Source: SG8-41 sp035456985 | GTDB taxonomy: Bacteria > Pseudomonadota > Gammaproteobacteria > Burkholderiales > SG8-41 | Length of the DNA stretch: 58,079 bases | Direction: 5' to 3' | NCBI GenBank assembly: GCA_035456985.1 | Contig: DATICE010000203.1 | Location: 1-58,079, forward strand | Part shown: positions 1-8,550 of the stretch, piece by piece | Layout of the letters: each line of letters starts with the position of its first letter | How positions within the stretch are numbered: position 1 is the first letter of the stretch | Made by a program: the position numbers and the translations under genes | Notes under the pieces: model-generated | The model's database searches: none | What the model was told of the DNA's origin: nothing | Seen by the model: only the letters and a program-made list of their open reading frames with translations

Positions 1-2853
1 CTGCCACAGCTCTTCGGTGATGAACGGGATCACCGGGTGCGCGAGCCGCAGGATCACCTCGAGCACGCGCGCGAGGGTGCGGCGCGTGGCGCGGCTGCGC
101 GCCTCGCCCCCTGCCGCGAGCTGCACCTTGGCGAGCTCCAGGTACCAGTCGCAGTACTCGTCCCACGCGAGCTCGTAGATCGCGCGCGCCAGGTTGTCGA
201 ATCGATACTCCCGGAACGCCCGCTCCGCTTCGGCCTCGGCGCGCTGCAGCCGGCTCACGATCCAGCGGTCGGCGACCGAGAACTCGAGCGGAAGCTGCTC
301 GTCGATCCCGGTGTCGCGCCCCGCGCAGTTCATGAGCACGAAGCGCGCGGCGTTCCACAGCTTGTTGCAGAAGTTGCGGTAGCCGTCGCAGCGCGAGAGG
401 TCGAACTTGATGTCGCGCCCGTGCGAAGCGAGGCTCGCAAACGTGAAGCGCAGCGCGTCGGTGCCGAATGCGGGAATGCCGTTCGGATACTGCCGGCACG
501 TCGTCTCGGCGATGCCTTCGGCCTGTCGCGGGTCGAGGAGATTCGCGGTGCGCTTCTCGAGGAGAGCCTCGAGCCCGATGCCGTCCACGATGTCGAGCGG
601 ATCGAGGATGTTGCCCTTGGATTTCGACATCTTCTGGCCCTCGGCGTCGCGCACGAGGCCCGTGATGTAGACCTCGCGGAACGGCACCTTGCCGGTGAAC
701 GGCAGCGTCATCATCACCATGCGCGCGACCCAGAAGAAGATGATGTCGAATCCGGTCACCAGCACCGATGAAGGGAGATACAGGCGCAGCGCCGGATTGT
801 CCGCGGGCCAGCCGAGGGTCGAGAACGGCCACAGGGCGGAGGAGAACCAGGTGTCGAGCACGTCCTCGTCCTGCCTGAGCTCCGAAGACGTGACTTTTGC
901 GCCGGCCCGCACGCGTTCGAGCATCGCCTGCCGATGGCGCGCCTGCGCTTCCTGTTTCGTGCGCGCGACGAAGATGTTGCCCTCGCTGTCGTACCACGCC
1001 GGGATGCGGTGTCCCCACCACAGCTGTCGCGAGATGCACCAGTCCTGGATCCGGTTGAGCCAGTCGTTGTAGGTGGCGGTCCAGTTCTCCGGGACGAAGC
1101 GGACATTGCCGCTCGCGACTGCGTCCAGTCCCGCTTTCGCGAGTTCATGCATGTTCACGAACCACTGGTCGGTCAGCATCGGCTCCACCACCGCGCCGGT
1201 GCGCCCGCAGCGCGGCACCTTGAGCTTGTGCGGCGTCGCCTCCGCGATCAGCCCCTGGTCCTTCAGGTCCGCGAGCACCTTCTCGCGCGCCTCGTAGCGG
1301 TCGAGCCCGCGGTAGGCGGCGGGCGCATTGTCGTTGATACGTGCGTCGGGCGTGAAAATCGCCCTCAATTCGAGCTTGTGCCGCCCCCCGATCTGGAAGT
1401 CGTTGAAATCGTGAGCCGGCGTGATCTTGACGCAGCCCGTGCCGAATTCCGGGTCAACTGCCTCATCGGCGATCACCGGTATCCTGCGGCCGGTGAGGGG
1501 CAGCAGCACCTGCTGCCCGATGTATGCCAGGTAGCGGAGGTCGCCGGGGTGCACCGCGACCGCGACGTCGCCGAGCATGGTCTCGGGCCGCGTGGTGGCG
1601 ACCACCAGAAAGTCGGCGCCGGAGGCAAGCGGGTAGCGGATGTGCCACAGGGTGCCGCTCTCCTCCTCGGACTCGACCTCGAGGTCGGACACGGCGCTCT
1701 TCAGCACCGGGTCCCAGTTGACGAGGCGGTTGCCGCGGTAGATCAGTCCCCGCTCGTGCAGCCGCACGAACACTTCCGTCACCACGGCGGAGAGCCCTTC
1801 GTCCATGGTGAAGCGCTCGCGCGCCCAGTCGCAGGAGGTCCCGAGCCGGCGCATCTGGCGCGTGATGGCGGAGCCCGACTCCCCTTTCCAGCGCCAGACG
1901 CGCTCGACGAATGCGCTGCGGCCGAGCGCGCGCCGTGAAGTGCCTTCGGCCTCGAGCTGGCGCTCGACCACGATCTGGGTAGCGATGCCTGCGTGGTCGG
2001 TGCCCGGCTGCCACAGCGTGTTGTAGCCGCGCATCCGGTGATAGCGCGTGAGTGCGTCCATCAGCGTGTGCTGGAAGGCGTGCCCCATGTGCAGCGTGCC
2101 GGTGACATTGGGTGGCGGCAGCAGGATGCAGTAGCGGCGCGGGTTGGACTCGTCGAGGCCGGCCCGGAAGTAGCCGTTCTGCTCCCAGGTGGAGTACCAC
2201 CGGGTTTCGATCGCCGCCGGCTCGAAGGTTTTGGCGAGCACCGCCGCCGGGAAGAAGGAATCCGCGGATGCGGGTTTCTCGGCCGCCGCCGCTGCCTCCT
2301 TCAGCGCCGTCTTGGCGTCCTCCGCGACGCGCAGGTTCTTCAATTGCGCGCGCAGCGTCTCCTCGATCGAAGCCTGCACCATGCCGTTGATCTCGGCCTT
2401 GATATCCAGGCTGATCTTTGCAAGCGCTGCATCGAGCGTCGAGGCGCGCACCATGCTGTTCATGTCGGCCTTGATATCCATGCTGATCCTTGCCAGCGCT
2501 GCATCGAGCGCGGCTCCGATGTCCGGCATGAACCGGTCCTGCACGACCTGGGCGATCTGCTGGTCGAGGTCGCGCTTGAGCTTCTGGTAGAGCGCGTGCT
2601 CGAGATTCTGGGCCTGCACCCGCGAGATGACTTCTCCGGAGGCGGCGAGCAGCCGTTCCGCGGGCACGATTTCGGTCAGCGTGGGAATGCCGGGCTCCGC
2701 ACCCTGCGGCCCCACCGGCTCCGTCAGCGTCGGAACCTCGGGCGACTCCGCTGCGGCAGCCGGCGCCGGCGCTCCGCGCAGCCGCGTGAGCAGGGCATCG
2801 GCGCGTTTCAGCAGCTCGTCGCTTTCGTCTGTGCGGTTAGGTTGCTCGGCCAT
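1..2853 (-). CDS. valS: Valyl-tRNA synthetase, 3' end beyond window, with N-terminal fusion domain
   Basis: Class I aminoacyl-tRNA synthetase that charges tRNA-Val in the cytoplasm. 951 codons are present and the C-terminus lies beyond the left edge. The HIGH-type motif HMGH is at residues 255-258 and KMSKS at 741-745. The normal ValRS start (LAKTFEPAAIETRWY) falls only at about residue 206. The preceding ~204 residues read in the same frame without a stop: two short PTLTE motifs (41-45, 57-61), then a long Ala/Glu/Lys-rich helical stretch holding a tandem repeat. The start is ATG at 2853. An internal GTG at 2241 could mimic a conventional start but has no Shine-Dalgarno. As far as I remember, the extension resembles a separate small protein often found between holC and valS in betaproteobacteria, so I read it as a gene fusion. 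It follows holC after an 81-nt repeat element. Confidence 0.95.
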   Translation of the reverse strand, partial: MAEQPNRTDESDELLKRADALLTRLRGAPAPAAAAESPEVPTLTEPVGPQGAEPGIPTLTEIVPAERLLAASGEVISRVQAQNLEHALYQKLKRDLDQQIAQVVQDRFMPDIGAALDAALARISMDIKADMNSMVRASTLDAALAKISLDIKAEINGMVQASIEETLRAQLKNLRVAEDAKTALKEAAAAAEKPASADSFFPAAVLAKTFEPAAIETRWYSTWEQNGYFRAGLDESNPRRYCILLPPPNVTGTLHMGHAFQHTLMDALTRYHRMRGYNTLWQPGTDHAGIATQIVVERQLEAEGTSRRALGRSAFVERVWRWKGESGSAITRQMRRLGTSCDWARERFTMDEGLSAVVTEVFVRLHERGLIYRGNRLVNWDPVLKSAVSDLEVESEEESGTLWHIRYPLASGADFLVVATTRPETMLGDVAVAVHPGDLRYLAYIGQQVLLPLTGRRIPVIADEAVDPEFGTGCVKITPAHDFNDFQIGGRHKLELRAIFTPDARINDNAPAAYRGLDRYEAREKVLADLKDQGLIAEATPHKLKVPRCGRTGAVVEPMLTDQWFVNMHELAKAGLDAVASGNVRFVPENWTATYNDWLNRIQDWCISRQLWWGHRIPAWYDSEGNIFVARTKQEAQARHRQAMLERVRAGAKVTSSELRQDEDVLDTWFSSALWPFSTLGWPADNPALRLYLPSSVLVTGFDIIFFWVARMVMMTLPFTGKVPFREVYITGLVRDAEGQKMSKSKGNILDPLDIVDGIGLEALLEKRTANLLDPRQAEGIAETTCRQYPNGIPAFGTDALRFTFASLASHGRDIKFDLSRCDGYRNFCNKLWNAARFVLMNCAGRDTGIDEQLPLEFSVADRWIVSRLQRAEAEAERAFREYRFDNLARAIYELAWDEYCDWYLELAKVQLAAGGEARSRATRRTLARVLEVILRLAHPVIPFITEELWQ
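2365..2508 (-). repeat. 72-bp tandem duplication inside the valS extension
   Basis: Two adjacent 24-codon units (2508-2437 and 2436-2365) encode near-identical helices: LDAALARISMDIKADMNSMV followed by LDAALAKISLDIKAEINGMV. The copies differ at a handful of codons, so the duplication is not brand new but is still clear at DNA level. Confidence 0.85.
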
Positions 2854-2855
2854 AT

Positions 2856-2947
2856 GAACGGTAAGCGGTAAGCAGTGAGCGGTAAGCTGTTGCGGACCGG
2901 CGAGCGGCCTTGGCTTCCGCCCACTGCTGACTCCTCACTGCTCACGA
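2856..2947 (-). repeat. Heptamer stem-loop element A (holC to valS)
   Basis: In the mRNA sense the element starts over the holC stop codon with 7-nt words GTGAGCA, GTGAGGA, GTCAGCA. After a GC-rich loop it returns as pyrimidine words complementary to GCGGTAA and GCAGTGA, ending right at the valS ATG. The arms pair imperfectly. There is no Shine-Dalgarno between the element and valS. Confidence 0.7.
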
Positions 2948-3366
2948 TTCTTGCTGAGATCGTGGGTGCGGATGTCGTAGCCGCGCTCGCGGTAGAACCG
3001 GAAGCGCTCCCGCGCGTCTACGCGATCGCGCTCATCGAGGCTGACGATCTCGATCAGGCGCTGGAAGCGGCTGAAGAACGGCGGCCACTCGGGACGCAGG
3101 TTGAGCAAAACCTCATCGTGCAGCAACCGCTCGCCCTCGCAGTCGACGATCACGGGCGTTTCCGCGGCAAGCGGGTCGTCAGGGGCGCAATGCGGCACGA
3201 ACCCGATCGCGGGCGTCATCCACAGCGCGCGGTCGAAGCGCTGTACGGCTTCGCGGTCGGGGCAGTACACGGTGACCCTGAGCCCGTGCGCGAACGCCTT
3301 GCCCGCGAGCCGGCACGCGGTCTTGAGCTTGTCCTCGGTGTGAGTGTAGAAGTCAATCTGCGTCAC
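2935..3366 (-). CDS. holC: DNA polymerase III chi subunit
   Basis: Clamp-loader accessory subunit that links the DNA polymerase III holoenzyme to single-stranded-DNA-binding protein. The 143-residue product has the usual length and the family N-terminus MTQIDFYTH, followed by the CRLAGKAFAHGLRVTVYC region. I chose GTG at 3366 because a GGGAGA sequence lies about 8 nt upstream and homologues start here. An in-frame GTG at 3384 would add six residues. The gene begins 2 nt before the end of pepA, so translation is probably coupled. The pepA-holC-valS order is the standard one in this class. Its last codons and stop are part of repeat element A. Confidence 0.9.
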   Translation of the reverse strand: MTQIDFYTHTEDKLKTACRLAGKAFAHGLRVTVYCPDREAVQRFDRALWMTPAIGFVPHCAPDDPLAAETPVIVDCEGERLLHDEVLLNLRPEWPPFFSRFQRLIEIVSLDERDRVDARERFRFYRERGYDIRTHDLSKNREQ

Positions 3367-3367
3367 G

Positions 3368-4855
3368 TCACTTTCTCCCGACACGGTTGATGAGGAACTG
3401 CGTGAGCAGCGGCACCGGGCGTCCGGTCGCGCCTTTTTCCTTCCCGCTTTTCCATGCCGTGCCGGCGATATCGAGATGCGCCCACTTGTATTTCCTGGCG
3501 AAGCGTGCGAGAAAGCACGCCGCGGTTACCGATCCGGCGGGACGCCCGCCGATATTCGCGAAGTCGGCAAAGTTGCTCTTCAGCTGCTCCTGGTAGTCGT
3601 CCCACAGCGGCATCCGCCATACCCTGTCCCGGGCGTCTTCGCCCGCCGCGATGACTTCGCGCGCGAGCGCGTCGTCGTTGGCGAAGAGGCCGGTGGCGAC
3701 GTGGCCGAGCGCAATGACGCAGGCGCCGGTCAGGGTGGCGATGTCGATCACCGCGGCCGGCCGGAAGCGCTCGACATAAGTGAGGGCGTCGCACAGGATC
3801 AATCGGCCCTCGGCGTCGGTATTGAGGATTTCCACGGTCTGCCCCGACAGGCTCTTCACGATATCGCCGGGGCGGCTGGCGCGGCCGCCCGGCATGTTCT
3901 CGGTGGACGGAATGGCGCCGACGATGTTGACCGGCAGCCGCATCTCGCCTGCCGCCTTCAGCGTGCCAAGGACGGCGGCCGCCCCGCACATGTCGAACTT
4001 CATTTCGTCCATTTCGGCCGCGGGCTTGAGCGAGATGCCGCCGGTGTCGAAGGTGATGCCCTTGCCGACGAGCGCGACCGGCTTCTGGTTCCTGGGACCG
4101 CCGCGGTACTCGAGAGTGATGAACCGCGGCGGCTCGGCGCTGCCCTGCGCGACCGACAGCAGCGTGCGCATACCGAGGCGCGCCATGTCCTCGCGCCCGA
4201 GCACGGTCAACTTCATGCGGTAGCGCCGGGAGAGCTCGCGCGCTTCGTCGGCGAGGTGGGACGGCGTGCACACGTTGGGCGGCAGATTGCCGAGGTCGCG
4301 GGCGAGGGCGACGCCATGCGTCACCGCCAGGCCCTGCTCGAGGCCGGCGGCGGCACCCTTGTGTGCGGCGCGGTCGACGGAGAGCGCGAGGCGCCGCAAC
4401 GCCGGGCGGCTGTCATCGCTCTTGCTCTTCATCCGCGTGAAGCGATATGCGGACGCACCCGCCACCGCCACCGCATGCGCGACTTTCCACTGCGCGTCGC
4501 GGCCGTCGAGCGGCAGTTCGGTCAAATGGAGCGCGGCTTCCTCGGCGCCTGTGCCACGGAGCGCGGCAACTGCCGCAGCGACCGCTTCGTGGTACTGCTT
4601 GTCGCGGAACTCGCCTTCGCGGCCGAGCCCCACCAGCAATACACGCCCGGTCGCGCCGGGCACGTCATGCAAGAGCAACGTCGAACCGAGCTTGCCCTGC
4701 ATGTCGCCGCGCCGCACAACCTTGGTGAGGTATCCCCGCGCCGCGCGATCGAGGGCCGCCGCCGCGCCTGATAACCGGCGCGTCTCGAACACGCCGGCCA
4801 CGATGCAACCGTTCGCTCCGGTCTGCGGCACGCCGCTTTTTATGCTAAATTCCAC
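3368..4855 (-). CDS. pepA: Leucyl aminopeptidase (M17), cytosol aminopeptidase
   Basis: Hexameric two-metal aminopeptidase that removes N-terminal residues from peptides. PepA proteins can also bind DNA as architectural regulators. The 495-residue length is typical. The signature NTDAEGRL is at 345-352. Metal ligands expected for the family are visible: K265 and D270 in VGKGITFDTGG, D288, D347 and E349. The start is GTG at 4855, with GGAGG about 11 nt upstream. It is the first gene of a pepA-holC-valS operon and is divergent from lptF across 69 nt. Confidence 0.96.
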   Translation of the reverse strand: MEFSIKSGVPQTGANGCIVAGVFETRRLSGAAAALDRAARGYLTKVVRRGDMQGKLGSTLLLHDVPGATGRVLLVGLGREGEFRDKQYHEAVAAAVAALRGTGAEEAALHLTELPLDGRDAQWKVAHAVAVAGASAYRFTRMKSKSDDSRPALRRLALSVDRAAHKGAAAGLEQGLAVTHGVALARDLGNLPPNVCTPSHLADEARELSRRYRMKLTVLGREDMARLGMRTLLSVAQGSAEPPRFITLEYRGGPRNQKPVALVGKGITFDTGGISLKPAAEMDEMKFDMCGAAAVLGTLKAAGEMRLPVNIVGAIPSTENMPGGRASRPGDIVKSLSGQTVEILNTDAEGRLILCDALTYVERFRPAAVIDIATLTGACVIALGHVATGLFANDDALAREVIAAGEDARDRVWRMPLWDDYQEQLKSNFADFANIGGRPAGSVTAACFLARFARKYKWAHLDIAGTAWKSGKEKGATGRPVPLLTQFLINRVGRK

Positions 4856-4924
4856 CGTCCGCTCGCCTCCGAGTTAGAGCTCTGATTCATTGCGCATTCT
4901 AGCAAGTTGGAGCGGCACTAGCAG

Positions 4925-6007
4925 ATGATTTTCCGAGCAGCGCTTCTGCGCGAACTCGTGGCCATGGCGGCCGCGACCTTCTTCGTCCTGGTCGGCATCG
5001 TCATCACCACGCTGCTGGTGCGGCTGCTCGGTCAGGCGGCGGCGGGCGCCATCACGTCCTCCGGCATTGTGGCGCTCCTCGGCTTCGCCCTGATCAATTA
5101 CCTGCCGGTGCTGCTCTCGCTTACGCTTTTCATCGCGGTGCTGATGACGCTCACACGCAGCTACCGCGATTCCGAGATGATCGTCTGGTTCTCCTCGGGC
5201 ATGAGCCTCACGCAATGGATACGGCCGGTGCTGGTATTCGCCTCGCCGCTGGTGGTCGTGATCGCGCTGCTCTCGCTGGTGCTCTCCCCGTGGGCGGTAT
5301 CGAGCAGCGAGGAAGTCCGCCGCCAGATGGACAGCCGCAGCGACATGACGACGATCGCCCCCGGGGTGTTCCGCGAGTCGCGCCATGCGGAGCGCGTGTA
5401 CTTCGTGGAGGAAGTCGCCGGCGCGACGAACCTCGTTGCCAACGTGTTCGTGAGCTCCACGCAGCACGGGCGGCAGGGCGTCATGGTGGCGGCCCGCGGG
5501 TTCCAGGAGACCGCGGAGAACGGCGACCGCTTTCTCGTCCTGGTGAACGGCCGCCGCTACGAGGGTGAGCCGGGCTCGCTCGAGTACAAGATCTACGAAT
5601 TTGACCGCTACGCGATGCGCATCGAGACCGCGGAGTCGCGCGCGCCGCGCGCGCCCTCCACCAAGTCGCTTTCCACCCTCGAGCTGCTGCGCGATCCGAC
5701 GCCGCGCAACCTGGCCGAGCTGTCGTGGCGCCTGGGCGTGCCGGCGGCAACGCTCATCCTCTCGCTGCTGGCGATCCCGCTGTCCTTCGTCAATCCGCGG
5801 GCGGGACGCTCGCTGAACCTCATCCTGGCGCTGCTGATCTACATGGTCTACAGCAACCTCCTCTCGATGACCCAGGCCTCCATCGCGCAGTCGCGCGTCG
5901 CGCCCCTGGCGGGGCTGCTGGGCGTGCACGCGGTCATGCTGCTGCTCCTGCTCGTGCTCTTCTACCGGCGCCTCATGGTGTTCTCGCTGTTCCGGCTGGT
6001 GCGATGA
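4925..6007 (+). CDS. lptF: LPS export ABC transporter permease LptF
   Basis: Inner-membrane half of the LptB2FG complex, which extracts lipopolysaccharide and passes it to LptC/LptA. The 360-residue protein has three N-terminal membrane helices (about 12-36, 46-76, 100-122), a periplasmic beta-jellyroll middle (about 125-260), and three C-terminal helices, the YjgP/YjgQ layout. It overlaps lptG by ATGA at 6004-6007, so the two permeases are translationally coupled. LptB, LptC and LptA are not in the window. The divergent gene is pepA, the same arrangement as in many proteobacteria. Confidence 0.95.
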   Translation: MIFRAALLRELVAMAAATFFVLVGIVITTLLVRLLGQAAAGAITSSGIVALLGFALINYLPVLLSLTLFIAVLMTLTRSYRDSEMIVWFSSGMSLTQWIRPVLVFASPLVVVIALLSLVLSPWAVSSSEEVRRQMDSRSDMTTIAPGVFRESRHAERVYFVEEVAGATNLVANVFVSSTQHGRQGVMVAARGFQETAENGDRFLVLVNGRRYEGEPGSLEYKIYEFDRYAMRIETAESRAPRAPSTKSLSTLELLRDPTPRNLAELSWRLGVPAATLILSLLAIPLSFVNPRAGRSLNLILALLIYMVYSNLLSMTQASIAQSRVAPLAGLLGVHAVMLLLLLVLFYRRLMVFSLFRLVR

Positions 6008-7077
6008 GGACGCTCAGGCGCTACCTCGCGACAGAGATCGTGGCGGCGACCGCCATGGTGCTGGTCGCGCTCGTGATGCTGTTCGCATTCTTCGACCTGC
6101 TCGACCAGATCAAGGATCTCGGGCGCGGCGCCTACAACATGCGCCGCATCGTGATCTACGTGCTGCTGTCGGTGCCGGACCACGCCTATGACCTGTTCCC
6201 GGTCGCCGCCCTGATCGGCACGCTGTTTGCGCTCGCGCAGCTGGTGGCGGGGTCGGAATACACCGTGATGCGGACCTCCGGCGTGTCGAGCACACGCTTC
6301 GCGGCGACACTCGCCTTGATCGGCCTCGGTTTCGCGGCGCTTACTTTCGCGTTCGGCGAGTTCATCGCGCCGCCCGCGGAGCAGCTCTCGCAGCGGGTGC
6401 GATCCCAGGCGATCACCGGGGTGGTGGCGCAGGAATTCCGCTCGGGACTGTGGATCAAGGACGACCTGAACTTCGTCAACGTGATCGAGGTGCTGCCCGA
6501 TACGACATTGCGCGGGGTGCGAATCTACGAGTTCGACAGGGTGTCGCGGCTCGTCTCGGTCAGCTTCGCCCAGCGCGGGCGCTACCAGAGCGGGCGCCGC
6601 TGGCTGCTACAGGACGTCGTCCAGACGCAGTTCGACGAGACCAGGACCTCGGTGCGAAAGATCGCGGAGATGGAATGGCAATCCGTGCTCGACCCGGACT
6701 TGATCGGGGTGCTGCTCGTCAAGCCCGAGAAGATGTCGGCAATGAGCCTCTATTCCTACTCGCAGCACCTGAAGGAGAACCGGCAGAAGGCGCTGCGCTA
6801 CGAGATCGCGCTGTGGGCCAAGTTCGTCTATCCCCTCGCGGTGGTCGTGATGATGGTGCTGGCGCTGCCGTTCGCCCACATCCAGAGCCGGCAGGCGGGG
6901 GTCGGCGCCAAGATCTTCACCGGCATCATGCTGGGCCTCGTGTTCCACTTCATGAACCGGCTGTTCTCGCATCTGGGCCTGCTCAACAGCTGGTCGCCGC
7001 TGGTAACCGCGATCATGCCCACCGTGATCTTCTTTTCCCTCGCGATCGGGATGATTTGGTGGCAGGAGAGAAGATAG
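6004..7077 (+). CDS. lptG: LPS export ABC transporter permease LptG
   Basis: Partner permease of LptF in LPS export. The 357-residue product begins MRTLRRYLATEIVAAT and has the same 3 + periplasmic + 3 helix layout as LptF. The periplasmic domain contains the ELP-type strand region (LNFVNVIEVLPDTTLRGVRI). I take the ATG overlapping the lptF stop. A longer open frame extends upstream from this ATG, but it lies within lptF and lacks family similarity. The stop codon runs straight into repeat element B. Confidence 0.95.
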   Translation: MRTLRRYLATEIVAATAMVLVALVMLFAFFDLLDQIKDLGRGAYNMRRIVIYVLLSVPDHAYDLFPVAALIGTLFALAQLVAGSEYTVMRTSGVSSTRFAATLALIGLGFAALTFAFGEFIAPPAEQLSQRVRSQAITGVVAQEFRSGLWIKDDLNFVNVIEVLPDTTLRGVRIYEFDRVSRLVSVSFAQRGRYQSGRRWLLQDVVQTQFDETRTSVRKIAEMEWQSVLDPDLIGVLLVKPEKMSAMSLYSYSQHLKENRQKALRYEIALWAKFVYPLAVVVMMVLALPFAHIQSRQAGVGAKIFTGIMLGLVFHFMNRLFSHLGLLNSWSPLVTAIMPTVIFFSLAIGMIWWQERR

Positions 7078-7203
7078 GGATGAGGGATGAAGGATGAGGG
7101 ATGACCCCCGCGTAGCAGGAATCTAGGCTTGGTCAGCCTTCATCCTTCAGGCGGAGCTGTCAGGTCATCCTTCCGCCTTCATCCTTCATCCTTCATCCTT
7201 GAC
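7074..7203. repeat. Heptamer stem-loop element B (lptG / RDD convergent junction)
   Basis: The clearest member of the family. Directly after the lptG stop come the words TGAGGGA, TGAAGGA, TGAGGGA. About 70-110 nt later the complementary words run in series (repeated TTCATCC). On the minus strand these encode the last residues KDEG and the stop of the RDD gene. No other feature is visible in the loop (about 7105-7150). Confidence 0.8.
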
Positions 7204-7632
7204 GATCCGCGTTCCCGCAAGTCGGTCGTGCAGGAACTGGCCGTCACGGTCGACCAGAGCCCACAGGAACCCGGCACCCGCGAGCGCGCAGCCCGCGAGC
7301 GCGAACAGGAAGCGCGCGAGGACGTGACGCAGGCCGAGAGGAGCGCCCGCGCGCGTGATGATGCGCATGCGCCAGGTCTTCATCGGGAGCGTCTGGCCGC
7401 CGCGATGCCATTGCCAGACGAAGTAGGCGGCGGCGATCGCCATGAGATAGACCTGGAACAGCGGGCGCGCCACGATCGCGTCCGCGGTATGCGTCGCCAG
7501 GACGTAGGGCAGGGCGGCCACGAGGAACAGGGCGGCCAGCAGCAAGGCCTCGTAGACCAGAGCGAGGGCGCGCCGCGCGAGGCTTGCAGAAGGCGCCTCA
7601 GGCGGCGCCTGGAGCTCGCCGGCTAAGTCCAT
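7186..7632 (-). CDS. RDD family membrane protein
   Basis: Small inner-membrane protein of unknown transport or structural role. The 148 residues hold an N-terminal RRALALVYEALLLAALFL helix, a second helix around 55-75, a basic connector (GGQTLPMKTWRMRI), a third helix (about 110-128) and the closing motif DGQFLHDRLAGTRIV. This is the RDD domain pattern. It is the last gene of a sigma-DUF3619-DUF3106-RDD run. The C-terminal KDEG and stop are encoded by the heptamer repeat, which suggests the repeat trimmed or replaced the original end. Confidence 0.85.
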   Translation of the reverse strand: MDLAGELQAPPEAPSASLARRALALVYEALLLAALFLVAALPYVLATHTADAIVARPLFQVYLMAIAAAYFVWQWHRGGQTLPMKTWRMRIITRAGAPLGLRHVLARFLFALAGCALAGAGFLWALVDRDGQFLHDRLAGTRIVKDEG

Positions 7633-7657
7633 GACGTGCCTTGCGCAGCGTGCGGGG

Positions 7658-8197
7658 CTATTGCGCTGCCGGCCCAGGCGTTGCCGCGGTGGCGGTGCCG
7701 GGTGGCTTCGTGCCGGAGGGCGCCGGGGTGGCCACGGCCGTTGCCTCCTCTGTGCTCTGCGGGTCGGGCGGCGCCGGCGGATCGGAAGGCGAGAAGTCGG
7801 GTTGCTGCGCGAGCGAGCGCTGGTAGCGCTGCCACTGGGCCGTGACTTCCTTGCGTTTGTCCGGAGGCAGCTTTTTCAGCGCCTGGTATTTGTTGCGCGC
7901 GGCCGTGCGCTGCTCGGGCGTCAACTTGGCCCAGTCGACCATTCTCTTCTGCAGCCGCTGCTGCTCCTGCGGCTTCATCTTGGGATACTTGTCCGCGATC
8001 TCGACCCACCTCTTGCGCCGTACCGCATCCATGCGATCCCACTCGGAGGCGAGCGGAGCGAGGACTTTCTGCTGCTCGGGCTTCAATTCGGACCAGGCGG
8101 GCCTGACGGGTTTCTTCGTGTCCGCCTTGACCTGCGCCGCAGCCGCCGGTCCAGCAAGGGAGAGCGAGACGATCAGCGCGACGAGCGCTTGAGCCAT
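7658..8197 (-). CDS. DUF3106 family periplasmic protein
   Basis: Predicted exported protein of 179 residues with a signal peptide (1-21, cleavage after AAAA). A helical central region carries repeated W..L/P..Q motifs (PAWSELKPEQQKVL, RWVEIADKYPKMKPQEQQRL, DWAKLTPEQRTAAR), followed by a Pro/Thr/Ala-rich tail. This matches the DUF3106 pattern, and no biochemical role is known to me. It overlaps the end of the DUF3619 gene by 25 nt and lies 25 nt before the RDD gene, so it is in the sigma-factor operon. Confidence 0.85.
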   Translation of the reverse strand: MAQALVALIVSLSLAGPAAAAQVKADTKKPVRPAWSELKPEQQKVLAPLASEWDRMDAVRRKRWVEIADKYPKMKPQEQQRLQKRMVDWAKLTPEQRTAARNKYQALKKLPPDKRKEVTAQWQRYQRSLAQQPDFSPSDPPAPPDPQSTEEATAVATPAPSGTKPPGTATAATPGPAAQ

Positions 8198-8550
8198 GAA
8201 TCGAAACCTTTGTCGAGGTAGGCGTTGATCGGCAGCTCGTCGGTCAACAGATAGAAATCGATGTCGCTGACCCCGTTGGTCGGCCGCGTGCCCTGCTGCC
8301 AGTAGACGACCCCCCCTGTCGCGAGCACGAGCGCCGCTGCTGCAATCAGCAGACGGTGTTGCGTGATCCAGGCCACCGCTTCCCCGACCCAGACCAGGCC
8401 GAACACGGTCGCGGGCCGCTCCCGGTAACGCGCCAACGCGTTTCTGCGCGCTGCGTCGAGCCGCTCGCGCACGCGCGGGTCAAGCTGATCCAGGCCGTCA
8501 TCCAGGTAGCGGACGAGCTTCCGCGCCAGATCGTGTTCCGGCTGGTTCAT
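8173..8550 (-). CDS. DUF3619 family membrane protein (candidate anti-sigma partner)
   Basis: 125 residues starting MNQPEHDLARKLVRYLDDGLDQLDPRVRERLDAARRNAL. It has one membrane helix (about 67-87, HRLLIAAAALVLATGGVVYW) and a short acidic periplasmic end. The ATG overlaps the stop of the upstream sigma gene (ATGA), so the two are translationally coupled. Single-pass proteins encoded directly after an ECF sigma factor are often anti-sigma factors. That role is my inference, and no zinc-binding anti-sigma motif (HxxxCxxC) is present. Confidence 0.8.
   Translation of the reverse strand: MNQPEHDLARKLVRYLDDGLDQLDPRVRERLDAARRNALARYRERPATVFGLVWVGEAVAWITQHRLLIAAAALVLATGGVVYWQQGTRPTNGVSDIDFYLLTDELPINAYLDKGFDSWLKRSSR

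Noticed and set aside
2239..2241. GTG 2241 as the separate start of a conventional valS
   Set aside because: No Shine-Dalgarno is present, and the upstream frame has no stop before it, so an upstream product would in any case continue into ValRS. It remains an alternative only if the extension is not translated.
7074..7203. CRISPR array or VNTR at the TGAGGGA/TTCATCC repeats
   Set aside because: Units are only 7 nt with no spacers, and the two arms are inverted relative to each other. No cas genes are in the window.
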